From NCBI RefSeq assembly GCF_900104745.1, contig NZ_LT629732.1, positions 310,001 to 374,000 of the forward strand: a stretch of DNA of 64,000 nucleotides, written 5' to 3'. Under the pieces are notes generated by a model, which searched no databases, was not told the origin of the DNA, and saw only the letters and a program-made list of their open reading frames with translations. Numbering within the stretch: position 1 is the stretch's first letter; each line of letters opens with the position of its first letter. This document shows, one piece after another, positions 15,603 through 23,895 of the stretch. The stretch comes from Actinopolymorpha singaporensis (GTDB lineage Bacteria; Actinomycetota; Actinomycetes; Propionibacteriales; Actinopolymorphaceae). A program made the translations under genes and the position numbers.

Positions 15603-16760
15603 ATGGCCGTGCGTGAAGTCGGGGTCGTCATGAACGGCGTGACCGGCCGGATGGGGTACAACCAGCACCTGGTGCGGTCGATCCTCGCCATCCGGGACCA
15701 GGGCGGCATCGAACTCGCCGACGGGACCCGCGTCGTTCCCGACCCCCTCCTGGTCGGCCGCTCCGAGCAGAAGCTGCGTGACATCGCCGACCGCCACGGC
15801 CTCACCCGGTGGACAACCGACCTCGACACCGCCCTGTCCGACCCGTCCACCCTGATCTACTTCGACGCCCAGACGACCCGCGCCCGGGAGAAGTCGGTGC
15901 TCGCCGCGATCGCCGCCGGCCGGCACGTCTACTGCGAGAAGCCGACGTCGGACTCGGTGGCCGGCGCCCTCGAACTCGTCCGGGCCGCCCGCGAGGCCGG
16001 AGTGAAGAACGGCGTCGTCATGGACAAGGTCTTCCTCCCCGGCCTGCGCAAGCTCCGGCGGCTGATCGAGGGCGGGTTCTTCGGCCGGATCCTGTCCGTA
16101 CGCGGGGAGTTCGGCTACTGGGTGTTCGAGGGCGACTGGCAGCGCGCGCAGCGGCCGAGCTGGAACTACCGCGCCGAGGACGGCGGCGGGATCACCCTGG
16201 ACATGTTCTGCCACTGGAACTACGTCCTGGAGGCGATCGTCGGCCGGGTCCGCGCCGTCACCGCACTTTCGGTGACCCACATCCCGCAACGCTGGGACGA
16301 GCAGGGCCGCCCCTACGACGCCACCGCCGACGACGCGGCGTACGCGATCTTCGAGCTCGAGGACGGCACCATCGCCCAGCTCAACTCCTCCTGGGCGGTG
16401 CGCGTCTACCGCGACGAGCTCGTGGAGTTCCAGGTCGACGGCACCGAGGGCAGTGCGGTCGCCGGGCTTCGCAACTGCCGGATCCAGCACCGGTCGACCA
16501 CCCCGATGCCGGTGTGGAATCCCGACCTGCCGGTCACCGAGCCGTTCCGCCAGCAGTGGCAGGAGGTGCCGGACAACGCGGTGTACGACAACGGCTTCAA
16601 GGCGGAGTGGGAACAGTTCCTGCGGCACGTGCTGGAGGAGGACGCCGCGCCGTTCCCGTACGACTTCCTGGCCGCTGCCCGGGGCGTGCAGCTGGCAGAG
16701 CTCGGCATCCAGTCGTCCCGCGAGGGCCGGCGGATCGAGGTGCCGGAGGTCGGCGTATGA
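15603..16760 (+). CDS. Gfo/Idh/MocA-family NAD(P)-dependent oxidoreductase
   Basis: 385 residues. The N-terminal Rossmann domain starts VVMNGVTGRMGYNQHLV, an unusual variant of the GxGxxG loop. The family signature EKPTSDSVAGAL near residue 117 supplies the catalytic Lys, and a C-terminal beta-sheet domain (GGGITLDMFCHW) forms the active site. Members oxidise or epimerise sugars and cyclitols. GGGAGGAACC precedes the ATG. The stop overlaps the next start (ATGA), so these two are strictly coupled. I recall this protein travelling with DUF993 and a TIM-barrel epimerase in many actinobacteria; the substrate is unknown. Confidence 0.88.
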   Translation: MAVREVGVVMNGVTGRMGYNQHLVRSILAIRDQGGIELADGTRVVPDPLLVGRSEQKLRDIADRHGLTRWTTDLDTALSDPSTLIYFDAQTTRAREKSVLAAIAAGRHVYCEKPTSDSVAGALELVRAAREAGVKNGVVMDKVFLPGLRKLRRLIEGGFFGRILSVRGEFGYWVFEGDWQRAQRPSWNYRAEDGGGITLDMFCHWNYVLEAIVGRVRAVTALSVTHIPQRWDEQGRPYDATADDAAYAIFELEDGTIAQLNSSWAVRVYRDELVEFQVDGTEGSAVAGLRNCRIQHRSTTPMPVWNPDLPVTEPFRQQWQEVPDNAVYDNGFKAEWEQFLRHVLEEDAAPFPYDFLAAARGVQLAELGIQSSREGRRIEVPEVGV

Positions 16761-17932
16761 CCGGCGTGCGGTTGAACCTTCCCGAGCCGGACGGGTCGAT
16801 GCGTCCGTACGACTTGACGGCACCGCGGCAGTGGGTCCGGCGAAGTGAGGGCTTCGCCTCCCGGGTCGCCTTCGCCGCCGCGCACGTCGTGGCAGACCCG
16901 TTCGCCGACAACACCCCTGGCGCCCCGGCCCGGCTGGACTGGGACGCGACGCTGGCCTTCCGCCGGCATCTGTGGGCGCACGGCCTCGGTGTCGCCGACG
17001 CGATGGACACCGCGCAGCGCGGCATGGGCCTGACCTGGGACACCACGGCGGAACTCATCCGGCGCAGTGCCGCTGAGGCCGCGGCCTGTGGCGGGCGGGT
17101 CGCCTGCGGCGCCGGCACCGACCAGCTACCGGCCCTCGGCGGTGCGGACACCTCCGGGCCGCCTGGCCTGGACGACGTGGTCGCGGCGTACGAGGAACAG
17201 CTCGCGGTGGTCGAGGACGCCGGGGCGCAGCCGATCCTGATGGCCAGCAGGCACCTTGCCGCCGTCGCCCGAGACGCCGACGACTACCGCAAGGTCTACG
17301 ACCGGCTGCTCGCCCAGGTACGCGGGCCGGTGATTCTGCACTGGCTGGGGCCGATGTTCGACCCCGCACTGACCGGCTACTGGGGGTCGGCGGACCTCGC
17401 CGCCGCTACCGGCACGTTCCTGTCGCTGGTGCGAGATCACGCCGATGTCGTCGATGGTGTCAAGGTCTCCTTGCTGGACGCCGACCACGAGATCGCCGTC
17501 CGGTCTGGCCTGCCAACAGGCGTACGCCTCTACACCGGGGACGACTTCAACTACCCCGACCTGATCGCCTCCGGGTCCGACGCCCTGCTCGGAATCTTCG
17601 CGGCCATCGCGCCGGCCGCCGCCACCGCGCTGGCCGCGCTGGACGCCGGTGACACCGCGGCCTACGACGAGGCGTTCGGGCCGACGGTCCCGTTGTCGCG
17701 GCACCTGTTCGGCACTCCGACGTACTACTACAAGACCGGGATCTGCTTCCTGGCCTGGCTTTCCGGCCACCAGGAGGCGTTCACGATGGTGGGCGGGCTG
17801 CAGAGCGCACGTAGTCTTCCCCACCTGGTGGAGGCTTTCCGGCTCGCCGACCGGGCCGGCCTGCTGCCCGACCCGGATCTCGCCGCCGCACGGATGCGAA
17901 CCCTCCTCGCCCTGCACGGAGTCGCCGCGTGA
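16757..17932 (+). CDS. DUF993 protein, dihydrodipicolinate synthase-like TIM barrel
   Basis: 391 residues. The fold resembles class I aldolases of the DapA superfamily: GPVILHWLGPMFDP, VDGVKVSLLDADHE (Lys236 at the position expected for the Schiff-base lysine) and GDDFNYPDLI. No reaction has been assigned to the family that I know of. It overlaps the preceding gene by four bases (ATGA) and the following gene by four (GTGA), so all three proteins are made in step. With a dehydrogenase before and an isomerase after, a role in oxidising and then cleaving a sugar derivative is a reasonable inference. Confidence 0.85.
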   Translation: MTGVRLNLPEPDGSMRPYDLTAPRQWVRRSEGFASRVAFAAAHVVADPFADNTPGAPARLDWDATLAFRRHLWAHGLGVADAMDTAQRGMGLTWDTTAELIRRSAAEAAACGGRVACGAGTDQLPALGGADTSGPPGLDDVVAAYEEQLAVVEDAGAQPILMASRHLAAVARDADDYRKVYDRLLAQVRGPVILHWLGPMFDPALTGYWGSADLAAATGTFLSLVRDHADVVDGVKVSLLDADHEIAVRSGLPTGVRLYTGDDFNYPDLIASGSDALLGIFAAIAPAAATALAALDAGDTAAYDEAFGPTVPLSRHLFGTPTYYYKTGICFLAWLSGHQEAFTMVGGLQSARSLPHLVEAFRLADRAGLLPDPDLAAARMRTLLALHGVAA

Positions 17933-18819
17933 ACACCAGTCCCGTCGGCAGTGACGCCGGGAGCCATACCGGGAGCCATACCGGGAGCGGCGTCAAGCCG
18001 GACCTGACGCGGCTGTCCCTCAACCAGAAGACCACCAACACCTGGGGTGTCGCGGAGGCTGTCGCCGGCTGTGTACGCAAGGGGATCCCCGCCATCGGCC
18101 TGTGGCGCGAACCCGTGCAGGACGTCGGCCTGGAACGCGCGGTCGAGCTCGTGCGCGACGCGCGCCTTCGGGTCTCCTCGCTGTGCCGGGGCGGCTTCCT
18201 CACCGCCGCCGAGCCGGCCGCCCGTCAACGCGCACTTGACGACAACCGGCTTGCCGTCGACGAGGCCGCCGCGCTGGGCGCACCCTGCCTTGTGCTGGTC
18301 GTGGGCGGCCTGCCGGACGGGTCGCGGGACCTCCCCGCAGCGCGTGAACGGGTGGCCGAGGCCATCGCCGAACTCGCGCCGTACGCCGGTGAACGTGGCG
18401 TACGCCTCGCACTCGAACCCCTGCACCCGATGTACTGCGCGGACCGCGCCGTGCTGTCCACCCTGGCGCAGGCACTCGACCTCGCCGAGCAGTTCCCGGT
18501 CGAGCAGGTCGGCGTCGTCGTGGACACCTTCCACCTGTGGTGGGACCCGGAGGTCTGGACCCAGATCGCCCGCGCGGGTGCGCGGATCACGTCGTTCCAG
18601 GTGTGCGACTTCAACCTGCCCATCCCCGCGGACGCGCTCCTGGCGAGGGGGATGATGGGCGACGGCGTGATCGACTTCCGGCCGTTCCGGGAGGCGGTCG
18701 ACGCCGCCGGGTACACCGGCGACATCGAGGTGGAGATCTTCAACGCCGAGGTGTGGGCCGCCGATCCCGACGAGGTGCTCGCCACGATGATCCAGCGGTA
18801 CGCCGAACTCGTGCTCTGA
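17929..18819 (+). CDS. sugar phosphate isomerase/epimerase, xylose isomerase-like TIM barrel
   Basis: 296 residues of the AP_endonuc_2 superfamily. The metal-binding segments are recognisable: LALEPLHPMYC (Glu), VVDTFHLWWDP (Asp, His) and DIEVEIFNAEVW (Glu). Family members interconvert keto-sugars or inosose derivatives. Third gene of the coupled cassette. The first 22 residues contain GSHTGSHTGSG, encoded by a 12-base unit repeated at 17959-17982, which is not part of the fold; translation could equally begin further in. It converges on the aldolase gene 39 bases away. Confidence 0.86.
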   Translation: MNTSPVGSDAGSHTGSHTGSGVKPDLTRLSLNQKTTNTWGVAEAVAGCVRKGIPAIGLWREPVQDVGLERAVELVRDARLRVSSLCRGGFLTAAEPAARQRALDDNRLAVDEAAALGAPCLVLVVGGLPDGSRDLPAARERVAEAIAELAPYAGERGVRLALEPLHPMYCADRAVLSTLAQALDLAEQFPVEQVGVVVDTFHLWWDPEVWTQIARAGARITSFQVCDFNLPIPADALLARGMMGDGVIDFRPFREAVDAAGYTGDIEVEIFNAEVWAADPDEVLATMIQRYAELVL

Positions 18820-18858
18820 CCTGCCCCGCCGCCCGGAGGACCCGCCCGACGGATCAGG

Positions 18859-19695
18859 TCAGGCTGCGCGAAGAACCCCCAGCAGGCGGGCCACCTCGGC
18901 GGCCACCGCGTCGCGTCCCGGCGCGAGGTACTTGCGGGTGTCCACGACCTTCGGGTTGGCGGCGAGGTAGTCGCGTACCGCTCCGGTGAACGCCTGGTTC
19001 AGCGAGGTGGCGATGTTGACCTTCGTCATCCCCGCCTCCACCGCCCGGGTCAGGTCGGCGTCAGGCACTCCGGACGAGCCGTGCAGCACCAGCGGTACCG
19101 GCACCGCCTTGCGGTTGGCGGCGATCAGGTCGAAGTCGAGCGACGCGGTCTTCTCCAGCATCGCGTGCGAGGTGCCCACCGCGATGGCGAGCGCGTCGAT
19201 GCCGGTGGACTCCACGAACGCGGCGGCCTCGTCCGGGTCGGTACGCGCGCCCGGAGCGTGCACGCCGTCCTTCCCGCCGACCTCGCCGAGCTCAGCCTCG
19301 ACGAACACCCCGGCAGCGTGGCAGTGTTCGACCACTTCCCTGGTGGCCGCGACGTTCTCGGCGTACGCCAGGACCGACGCGTCGTACATCACCGAGCCGA
19401 ACCCCAGCGCGACGGCCTCGTGCACGAGTTCGGGCCGGGTGGCGTGGTCGAGGTGGACCGCCACCGGCACCGACGCCGTTCGCGCCACCGCGAGCGTGGC
19501 CAGCCCGATCGGCTCCAGGGCACGGTGGTACTTCACGGCGTTCTCGCTGATCTGCAGGATCACCGGCGCGCCCGCACGTTCGGCACCGTCAACCAGCGCT
19601 TGCGCGTGCTCGAGCTGGATCACGTTGAACGCGCCGACACCGCGGCCGGCCCGCGCCGCGTCCCCTACGATCTGTCCGGTCGGCACAAGCGGCAT
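18859..19695 (-). CDS. class II (zinc) ketose-bisphosphate aldolase, GatY/KbaY/FbaA type
   Basis: 278 residues. Catalytic and zinc ligands are clear: HLDHAT (Asp and His), EAELGEVGGKDG (Glu), AIAVGTSHAM (His), VLHGSSGV (His) and KVNIAT for phosphate. The length matches tagatose-1,6-bisphosphate aldolases (KbaY/GatY) better than long FbaA enzymes. It is last in the run SIS, ROK kinase, deacetylase, aldolase, so cleavage of tagatose- or fructose-1,6-bisphosphate made from amino sugars is the likely role. Specificity for tagatose is inferred from context, not from residues. Confidence 0.85.
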   Translation of the reverse strand: MPLVPTGQIVGDAARAGRGVGAFNVIQLEHAQALVDGAERAGAPVILQISENAVKYHRALEPIGLATLAVARTASVPVAVHLDHATRPELVHEAVALGFGSVMYDASVLAYAENVAATREVVEHCHAAGVFVEAELGEVGGKDGVHAPGARTDPDEAAAFVESTGIDALAIAVGTSHAMLEKTASLDFDLIAANRKAVPVPLVLHGSSGVPDADLTRAVEAGMTKVNIATSLNQAFTGAVRDYLAANPKVVDTRKYLAPGRDAVAAEVARLLGVLRAA

Positions 19696-19711
19696 CGCAG
19701 ATTCTCCTTAG

Positions 19712-20872
19712 TCAGTGGGAAAACAGCTCGTCGGCGACCGGTTCGGGCGACACCCACGCGCCGCGCCGCATCACCCTGGCCGCCCGCAGGTCTTCGTCGA
19801 GGACCACCAGGTCGGCGAACAGCCCCGGTACCAGGGCACCAACGTCGGTGAGCCCGAACGTGGCGGCCGGTGTGGTCGCCGCCATCCGCGCCGCGTCGCA
19901 CAGGTCGAAGCCGGCCTCGCGGACCACCAACCGGAACGCCGCGTCCATGGTCAGCGTGCTGCCCGCGATCGAGTCGCCGTCCACCAGCTTCACCAAGCCG
20001 TGGTCGACGCGTACGGACTGTCCGCCGAGGTCGTAGATCCCGTCGGGCATCCCGGCGGCGTCCATCGCGTCGGTGACCAGCGACACCCGGCCAGGCCCTG
20101 CCGAGCGGGCCGCCACCGCGATCACGCCGGGGTGCACGTGCATGCCGTCGGCGATCAGCTCCACGGTCACCCGAGGGTCCTCCAGCAGGGCTCCCACCGG
20201 CCCCGGTGCCCGGTGGTGCAGCGGCGGCATGCCGTTGAACAGGTGCGTCGCCACCCGCGCGCCGGCGTCGACGGCGGCGAGAACGGTGGCGTAGTCGGCG
20301 TCGCTGTGCCCAACCGCGACGACCACCCCCGCGTCGGACACCTGGCGTACTGCGTCGAACCCACCCGGCAACTCCGGCGCCAACGTCACCATCGACACCG
20401 TGCCTTTGCCCAGGCGGAGGAGCCGGTCGAGTTCGGCGGGGTCGGCCGGTCGAAGGTACGCCGGGTCGTGCGCGCCGCGGCGGACCTCGCTGATCCACGG
20501 GCCCTCCAGGTGCATCCCGGCGACCACGCCGTCGAGCACGAGGTCGGACAGCGCGGCGACCTGGCGTTCCAGCTCCTGCGCGGTCGTGGAGATCAGGCTG
20601 GCGAACGTCGTGGTCGTGCCGTGCGCCCGGTGGAACGCCGCCACCCGGGCGGTCACCTCCGGATCGGCCCGGAGATACGACCCGCCGCCACCGCCGTGCA
20701 CGTGGGTGTCGACGAAGCCGGGTACGACGGTCCGCCCGGCAAGGTCCAGGTCGACGGGCCGGTCCGGTGTCCCGGAGCCGACGCCGACGATCCGCTCGCC
20801 GTCCACCTCCACCCAGCCGGGCTCGAGGATCTCCTCCGGTGTCACGACCTTGGCGTTGGCCAGCAGCGTCAC
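19712..20872 (-). CDS. nagA: N-acetylglucosamine-6-phosphate deacetylase (NagA/AgaA)
   Basis: 386 residues. Amidohydrolase fold with PGFVDTHVHGGGG, the metal-binding Glu in GMHLEGPWI, GHSDADY, THLFNGMPPLHHR, DGMHVHP and the catalytic Asp in LVTDAMDAAG. It removes acetate from GlcNAc-6-phosphate (or GalNAc-6-phosphate in the AgaA subgroup). GGAGGAG precedes GTG 20872, which is therefore preferred to upstream in-frame codons. It lies 16 bases after the kinase and 16 bases before the aldolase start region, in one operon. The GlcNAc versus GalNAc preference cannot be decided from the sequence. Confidence 0.9.
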   Translation of the reverse strand: MTLLANAKVVTPEEILEPGWVEVDGERIVGVGSGTPDRPVDLDLAGRTVVPGFVDTHVHGGGGGSYLRADPEVTARVAAFHRAHGTTTTFASLISTTAQELERQVAALSDLVLDGVVAGMHLEGPWISEVRRGAHDPAYLRPADPAELDRLLRLGKGTVSMVTLAPELPGGFDAVRQVSDAGVVVAVGHSDADYATVLAAVDAGARVATHLFNGMPPLHHRAPGPVGALLEDPRVTVELIADGMHVHPGVIAVAARSAGPGRVSLVTDAMDAAGMPDGIYDLGGQSVRVDHGLVKLVDGDSIAGSTLTMDAAFRLVVREAGFDLCDAARMAATTPAATFGLTDVGALVPGLFADLVVLDEDLRAARVMRRGAWVSPEPVADELFSH

Positions 20873-20888
20873 GGGCTCCTCCGTCGCG

Positions 20889-21872
20889 TCAGTGCTTCGT
20901 GCCTTCGGCCAGCAGGGCCGCGCCCAGACATCCTGCCTGATCACCCAGCGCGGCCCGGACCAGCCTCGGCCGCCGCTGGAACGTCAGCCGCTCCTCCAGC
21001 CCACGCCGCAGCGGGTCGAGCAGGAGGTCCTCGGCCTCGGCCAGGCCGCCGCCGACGATGACGACCTCCGGGCCGAGCAGAGTCACGGCCGTGTGCAGCA
21101 CCGTCACCAGAGCGTCGACGGCCTCGTCCCAGACCGCGCGGGCGTCGGGGTCGCCGTCTCGGACCCGCAGAGCGACGTCGGCCGCTCCGGACACCGGTGT
21201 CCCGGTGCGTGCGGTGTAGCGGCGCGCCACGGCCGCCGCGGAAGCGATCCGCTCCAGGCACCCGCGCCCGCCGCAGCCGCACGGCTCACCGTCCGGCTCG
21301 ACGACGATGTGCCCGACCTCGCCGGCGTACCCTCCGGCCACCAGCGGCCGCCCGTCCACGATGCAGCTCGCCGCGATCCCGGTGCCCAAGGCGATGAAGA
21401 GCACGTCCCGCGCCCCGGCACCCGCGCCGAGAACGCTCTCGGCCAGCCCTCCGCCGCGTACGTCGTGACCGAGTGCGACGGGAATGCCGAGCCGGTCCTG
21501 CAGCGTGGCCACCAGGGGCGCGTCCTGCCAGCCGATGTTCGCCGCCACGACAGCTACGCCGCGGGCCTCGTCGACGATGCCGGGCACGACCAGGCCGGCG
21601 GCCACCGGTGCGTCCAGTCCGGTCTCGGGTGCCCGCGCGGCCAGCGCCTCCAGCGCGAAGCCGATCTGGTCGACCACGGCGTCCGGTCCGTCGGCGACCG
21701 GGGTCGGGAAGCTCATCCGCGCGCGGACCCGGCGCTCGGCGTCGACCAGGGCACCCTTCATGGAGGTGCCGCCGACGTCGAGCGCGGCGACGCAGCCGCG
21801 GGAGGCGGAGTCGGTACGGGAGGCGGAGTCGGTACGGGAGGCGGAGTCGGTACGCGGGGCGGAGTCGGTCAC
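20889..21872 (-). CDS. ROK-family sugar kinase, likely amino-sugar kinase
   Basis: 327 residues. ATP-binding DVGGTSMKG (near residue 33), catalytic Asp region ALGHDVRGG, GEVGHIVVEPDG and the zinc motif CGCGGRGCLE place it in the ROK family with NagK, AgaK and glucokinases. Phosphorylation of incoming GlcNAc or GalNAc would feed NagA directly downstream. The first 25 residues are four copies of a TDSASR-like hexapeptide, encoded by an 18-base tandem repeat, and are unlikely to be functional. Its GTG overlaps the stop of the SIS gene. Confidence 0.87.
   Translation of the reverse strand: MTDSAPRTDSASRTDSASRTDSASRGCVAALDVGGTSMKGALVDAERRVRARMSFPTPVADGPDAVVDQIGFALEALAARAPETGLDAPVAAGLVVPGIVDEARGVAVVAANIGWQDAPLVATLQDRLGIPVALGHDVRGGGLAESVLGAGAGARDVLFIALGTGIAASCIVDGRPLVAGGYAGEVGHIVVEPDGEPCGCGGRGCLERIASAAAVARRYTARTGTPVSGAADVALRVRDGDPDARAVWDEAVDALVTVLHTAVTLLGPEVVIVGGGLAEAEDLLLDPLRRGLEERLTFQRRPRLVRAALGDQAGCLGAALLAEGTKH
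21801..21870. repeat. 18-base tandem repeat, about four copies
   Basis: GGAGGCGGAGTCGGTACG is repeated exactly at 21801, 21819 and 21837, followed by a diverged fourth copy running into the kinase start codon. It is in frame (18 = 6 codons), so copy-number changes would lengthen the N-terminal tail without breaking the gene. Confidence 0.8.
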
Positions 21873-22774
21873 GCCTGGACCGAGTCGTTCGCGGTGTCCA
21901 GGACGACCGACCTGGTGAGGTTACGCGGCCGATCGGGGTCGAGTCCCTTGGCCGCGCCGATCTCCACGGCGAGCCGCTGGATCCGGATCAGCTCCGCCAT
22001 CGGGTCGCGCGCGGGCTCGCAGACCACGAGCGCGCCGAACTTCTCCACCTCGTCCAGAAGGCCGGGGGGCGGCGTACCGAGGAACCACACGACCGACGAA
22101 CCGTCGGTGATGCTCATCGGTCCGTGGCGGTACTCCATCGCGGGGTAGGCCTCGGTCCACGACAGCGACGCCTCGCGCATCTTCAGCGCGGCCTCGTTGG
22201 CCAGGCCGATCGTCCAGCCGGTGCCGAGGTAGGTGAACTGCCGGAGCTCGGTGGCGCCGGCCGGGAGCGGCTCGGCGACCGTGGTCTCGGCGTCGGCGAT
22301 CGCGCCGGTGAGGTCGGCACCGAGGTGGGTGCGCAGGAGGGCGAGTACCGAGGTGGCGAACCGCGTCTGGACGACGGACTGCTCGTCGGCGAAGTCGAGG
22401 ACGACCGTCTCGTCGGAGCACTCCATCACCGGGGTGTTCGGGTCCGCGGTCAGGGAGACCGTGGGCACCCGGCCGCGCAGCCGGGTCAGTGCGGCGAGCA
22501 CCTCGCTCGTGGTGCCCGAACGCGTGATCGTGACCACCCGGTCGTAGCGCCGGTCGGCGGGCAGCTCGCTGGCGGTGAACGCGTCGGTCTCGCCCTGGCC
22601 CGAGCCTTCCCGCAGGCTGGCGTACGCCTGGGCCATGAACCACGACGTGCCACAGCCGAGCACGGCGACCCGCTCGCCGGGGCGGGGCAGCACCGCCGCG
22701 GCGGACTCGGCGAGCGCGACGGCACGCCGCCAGCACCCGGGTTGGCTGGCGATCTCCTCGGTCACGAATTCCAT
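21869..22774 (-). CDS. SIS-domain sugar isomerase/deaminase, GlmS-C or AgaS type
   Basis: 301 residues comprising two sugar-isomerase (SIS) domains: the first with LGCGTSW and TRSGTTSEVLAAL (phosphate-binding Ser/Thr), the second with YLGTGWTIGLANEAALK and the hallmark AMEYRHGPMSI. It resembles the isomerase half of GlmS without a glutaminase, as in AgaS and related glucosamine/galactosamine-6-phosphate deaminases. No nagB is visible in the window, so this protein probably performs the deamination/isomerisation after NagA. ATG 22774 (MEFVTEEIASQ) is chosen; GGAAGGGA lies upstream. First gene of the minus-strand operon. Confidence 0.85.
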   Translation of the reverse strand: MEFVTEEIASQPGCWRRAVALAESAAAVLPRPGERVAVLGCGTSWFMAQAYASLREGSGQGETDAFTASELPADRRYDRVVTITRSGTTSEVLAALTRLRGRVPTVSLTADPNTPVMECSDETVVLDFADEQSVVQTRFATSVLALLRTHLGADLTGAIADAETTVAEPLPAGATELRQFTYLGTGWTIGLANEAALKMREASLSWTEAYPAMEYRHGPMSITDGSSVVWFLGTPPPGLLDEVEKFGALVVCEPARDPMAELIRIQRLAVEIGAAKGLDPDRPRNLTRSVVLDTANDSVQA

Positions 22775-22807
22775 GCCTGGTCCCTTCCGCGAATTCGGCT
22801 GCCCGCA

Positions 22808-22854
22808 GCATAGGGCATGGAACGCCCATTTGTGCATGCTTCGAGCTATAAATG
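22808..22854. promoter_or_regulatory. promoter-operator region of the amino-sugar operon
   Basis: Minus-strand TATGCT (22813-22808) with a weak TGCACA 17 bases upstream could start the SIS operon near 22801. Across and upstream of it CATTTGTG (22827-22834) and TATAAATG (22847-22854) form an inverted repeat with a 12-base gap. It is the only AT-rich stretch here and lies directly between the SIS operon and the deoR gene, as expected for a DeoR-family operator. Confidence 0.4.
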
Positions 22855-23041
22855 AGCACTCCCGTGCAAGATCATCGGGGGGAGAGTCCCGAGGGTCCTA
22901 CCCCGGGTGATTGTTCCCGGATGTGCGTTCAAGCACCAGCCTTGCAGGCTCCGGGCACTCTATGATCGGTTCTCCCACCACACGCGCAGCTTCGAACAGC
23001 TCGAAGCGGAAGAGCCGCGGTACCGAACAGAGGCGATGCCC

Positions 23042-23830
23042 ATGAACCGCTACGAGCGGCTCAACGCGATTCTCGAGCTCGTCGCCGAACGCGGCCGGAT
23101 CGACGTCGAGACCCTTGCCGGCGAGCTCGCCGTCTCCACCGCCACCATCAGGCGCGATCTCGACCACCTCGCCCAGCAGCAGTTCCTCACCCGCACCCGC
23201 GGCGGAGCGGTCGCGCACAGCGTCGCCTACGACCTCCCCCTGCGCTACAAGACCGCCCGTCAGGCCACCGAGAAGCAGCGGATCGGGCAGGCCGCCGCCG
23301 ACCTCGTTGCCGTCGGCATGGTGATCGGCATCAACGGCGGTACCACCGCCACCGAGGTGGCCCGCGCCATCGCCACCCGCACCGACCTGCGGTCACCGAA
23401 CGAGGGACGCCGGGCGATCACGATCGTCACCAACGCCGTCAACATCGCCAACGAGCTCACCGTCCGCCCCCACGTCAAGATCGTCGTCACCGGCGGTGTC
23501 GCCCGGCCGCAGTCGTACGAACTCGCCGGGCCGCTGGCCACCCACATCCTGGAGGGCGTGAGCCTCGACCTCGCCATCCTCGGCGCGGACGCGGTCGACC
23601 CGCTGTACGGCGCGAGCGCCCACCACGAGGGCGAGGCGGACATCAACAAGCTCATGGCCTCACGCGCCCGGCGGGTGGTCGTGGTCGCCGACAGCTCCAA
23701 GGTCGGCGGCCAGGCGTTCGCCCGGATCCGACGGCCGGAGGAGATCGACATGCTGATCACCGACGTGGGCGTCGGCGACGACGCGGTGGCGAAGTTCGAG
23801 GAGGCCGGCGTTCAGGTGATGCGCGTCTGA
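23042..23830 (+). CDS. DeoR/GlpR-family transcriptional regulator
   Basis: 262 residues. The N-terminal winged helix ILELVAERGRIDVETLAGEL and STATIRRDLDHLAQQQFLTR carries the family signature. The DeoRC sensor domain shows GINGGTTATEVARAI, VTNAVNIANEL, VTGGVARPQSYEL and VVVADSSKVG. It is divergent from the SIS-ROK-NagA-aldolase operon and is probably its sugar-phosphate-responsive repressor, like AgaR in enterobacteria (inference from context). AGAGG precedes ATG 23042; an in-frame ATG at 23036 is the alternative. Confidence 0.88.
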   Translation: MNRYERLNAILELVAERGRIDVETLAGELAVSTATIRRDLDHLAQQQFLTRTRGGAVAHSVAYDLPLRYKTARQATEKQRIGQAAADLVAVGMVIGINGGTTATEVARAIATRTDLRSPNEGRRAITIVTNAVNIANELTVRPHVKIVVTGGVARPQSYELAGPLATHILEGVSLDLAILGADAVDPLYGASAHHEGEADINKLMASRARRVVVVADSSKVGGQAFARIRRPEEIDMLITDVGVGDDAVAKFEEAGVQVMRV

Positions 23831-23895
23831 GACTGGCCAGACGGGATCCGAGACTGCCGGCGAACGCACCGCGTGCGGTCTGGGACAGTCAGGCC

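Noticed and set aside
15363-16823. Long minus-strand open frame opposite the oxidoreductase
   Set aside because: Composition is His/Arg/Pro-rich without domains, while the opposite strand has a full Gfo/Idh/MocA protein. Many similar antisense frames in the window were dropped for the same reason.
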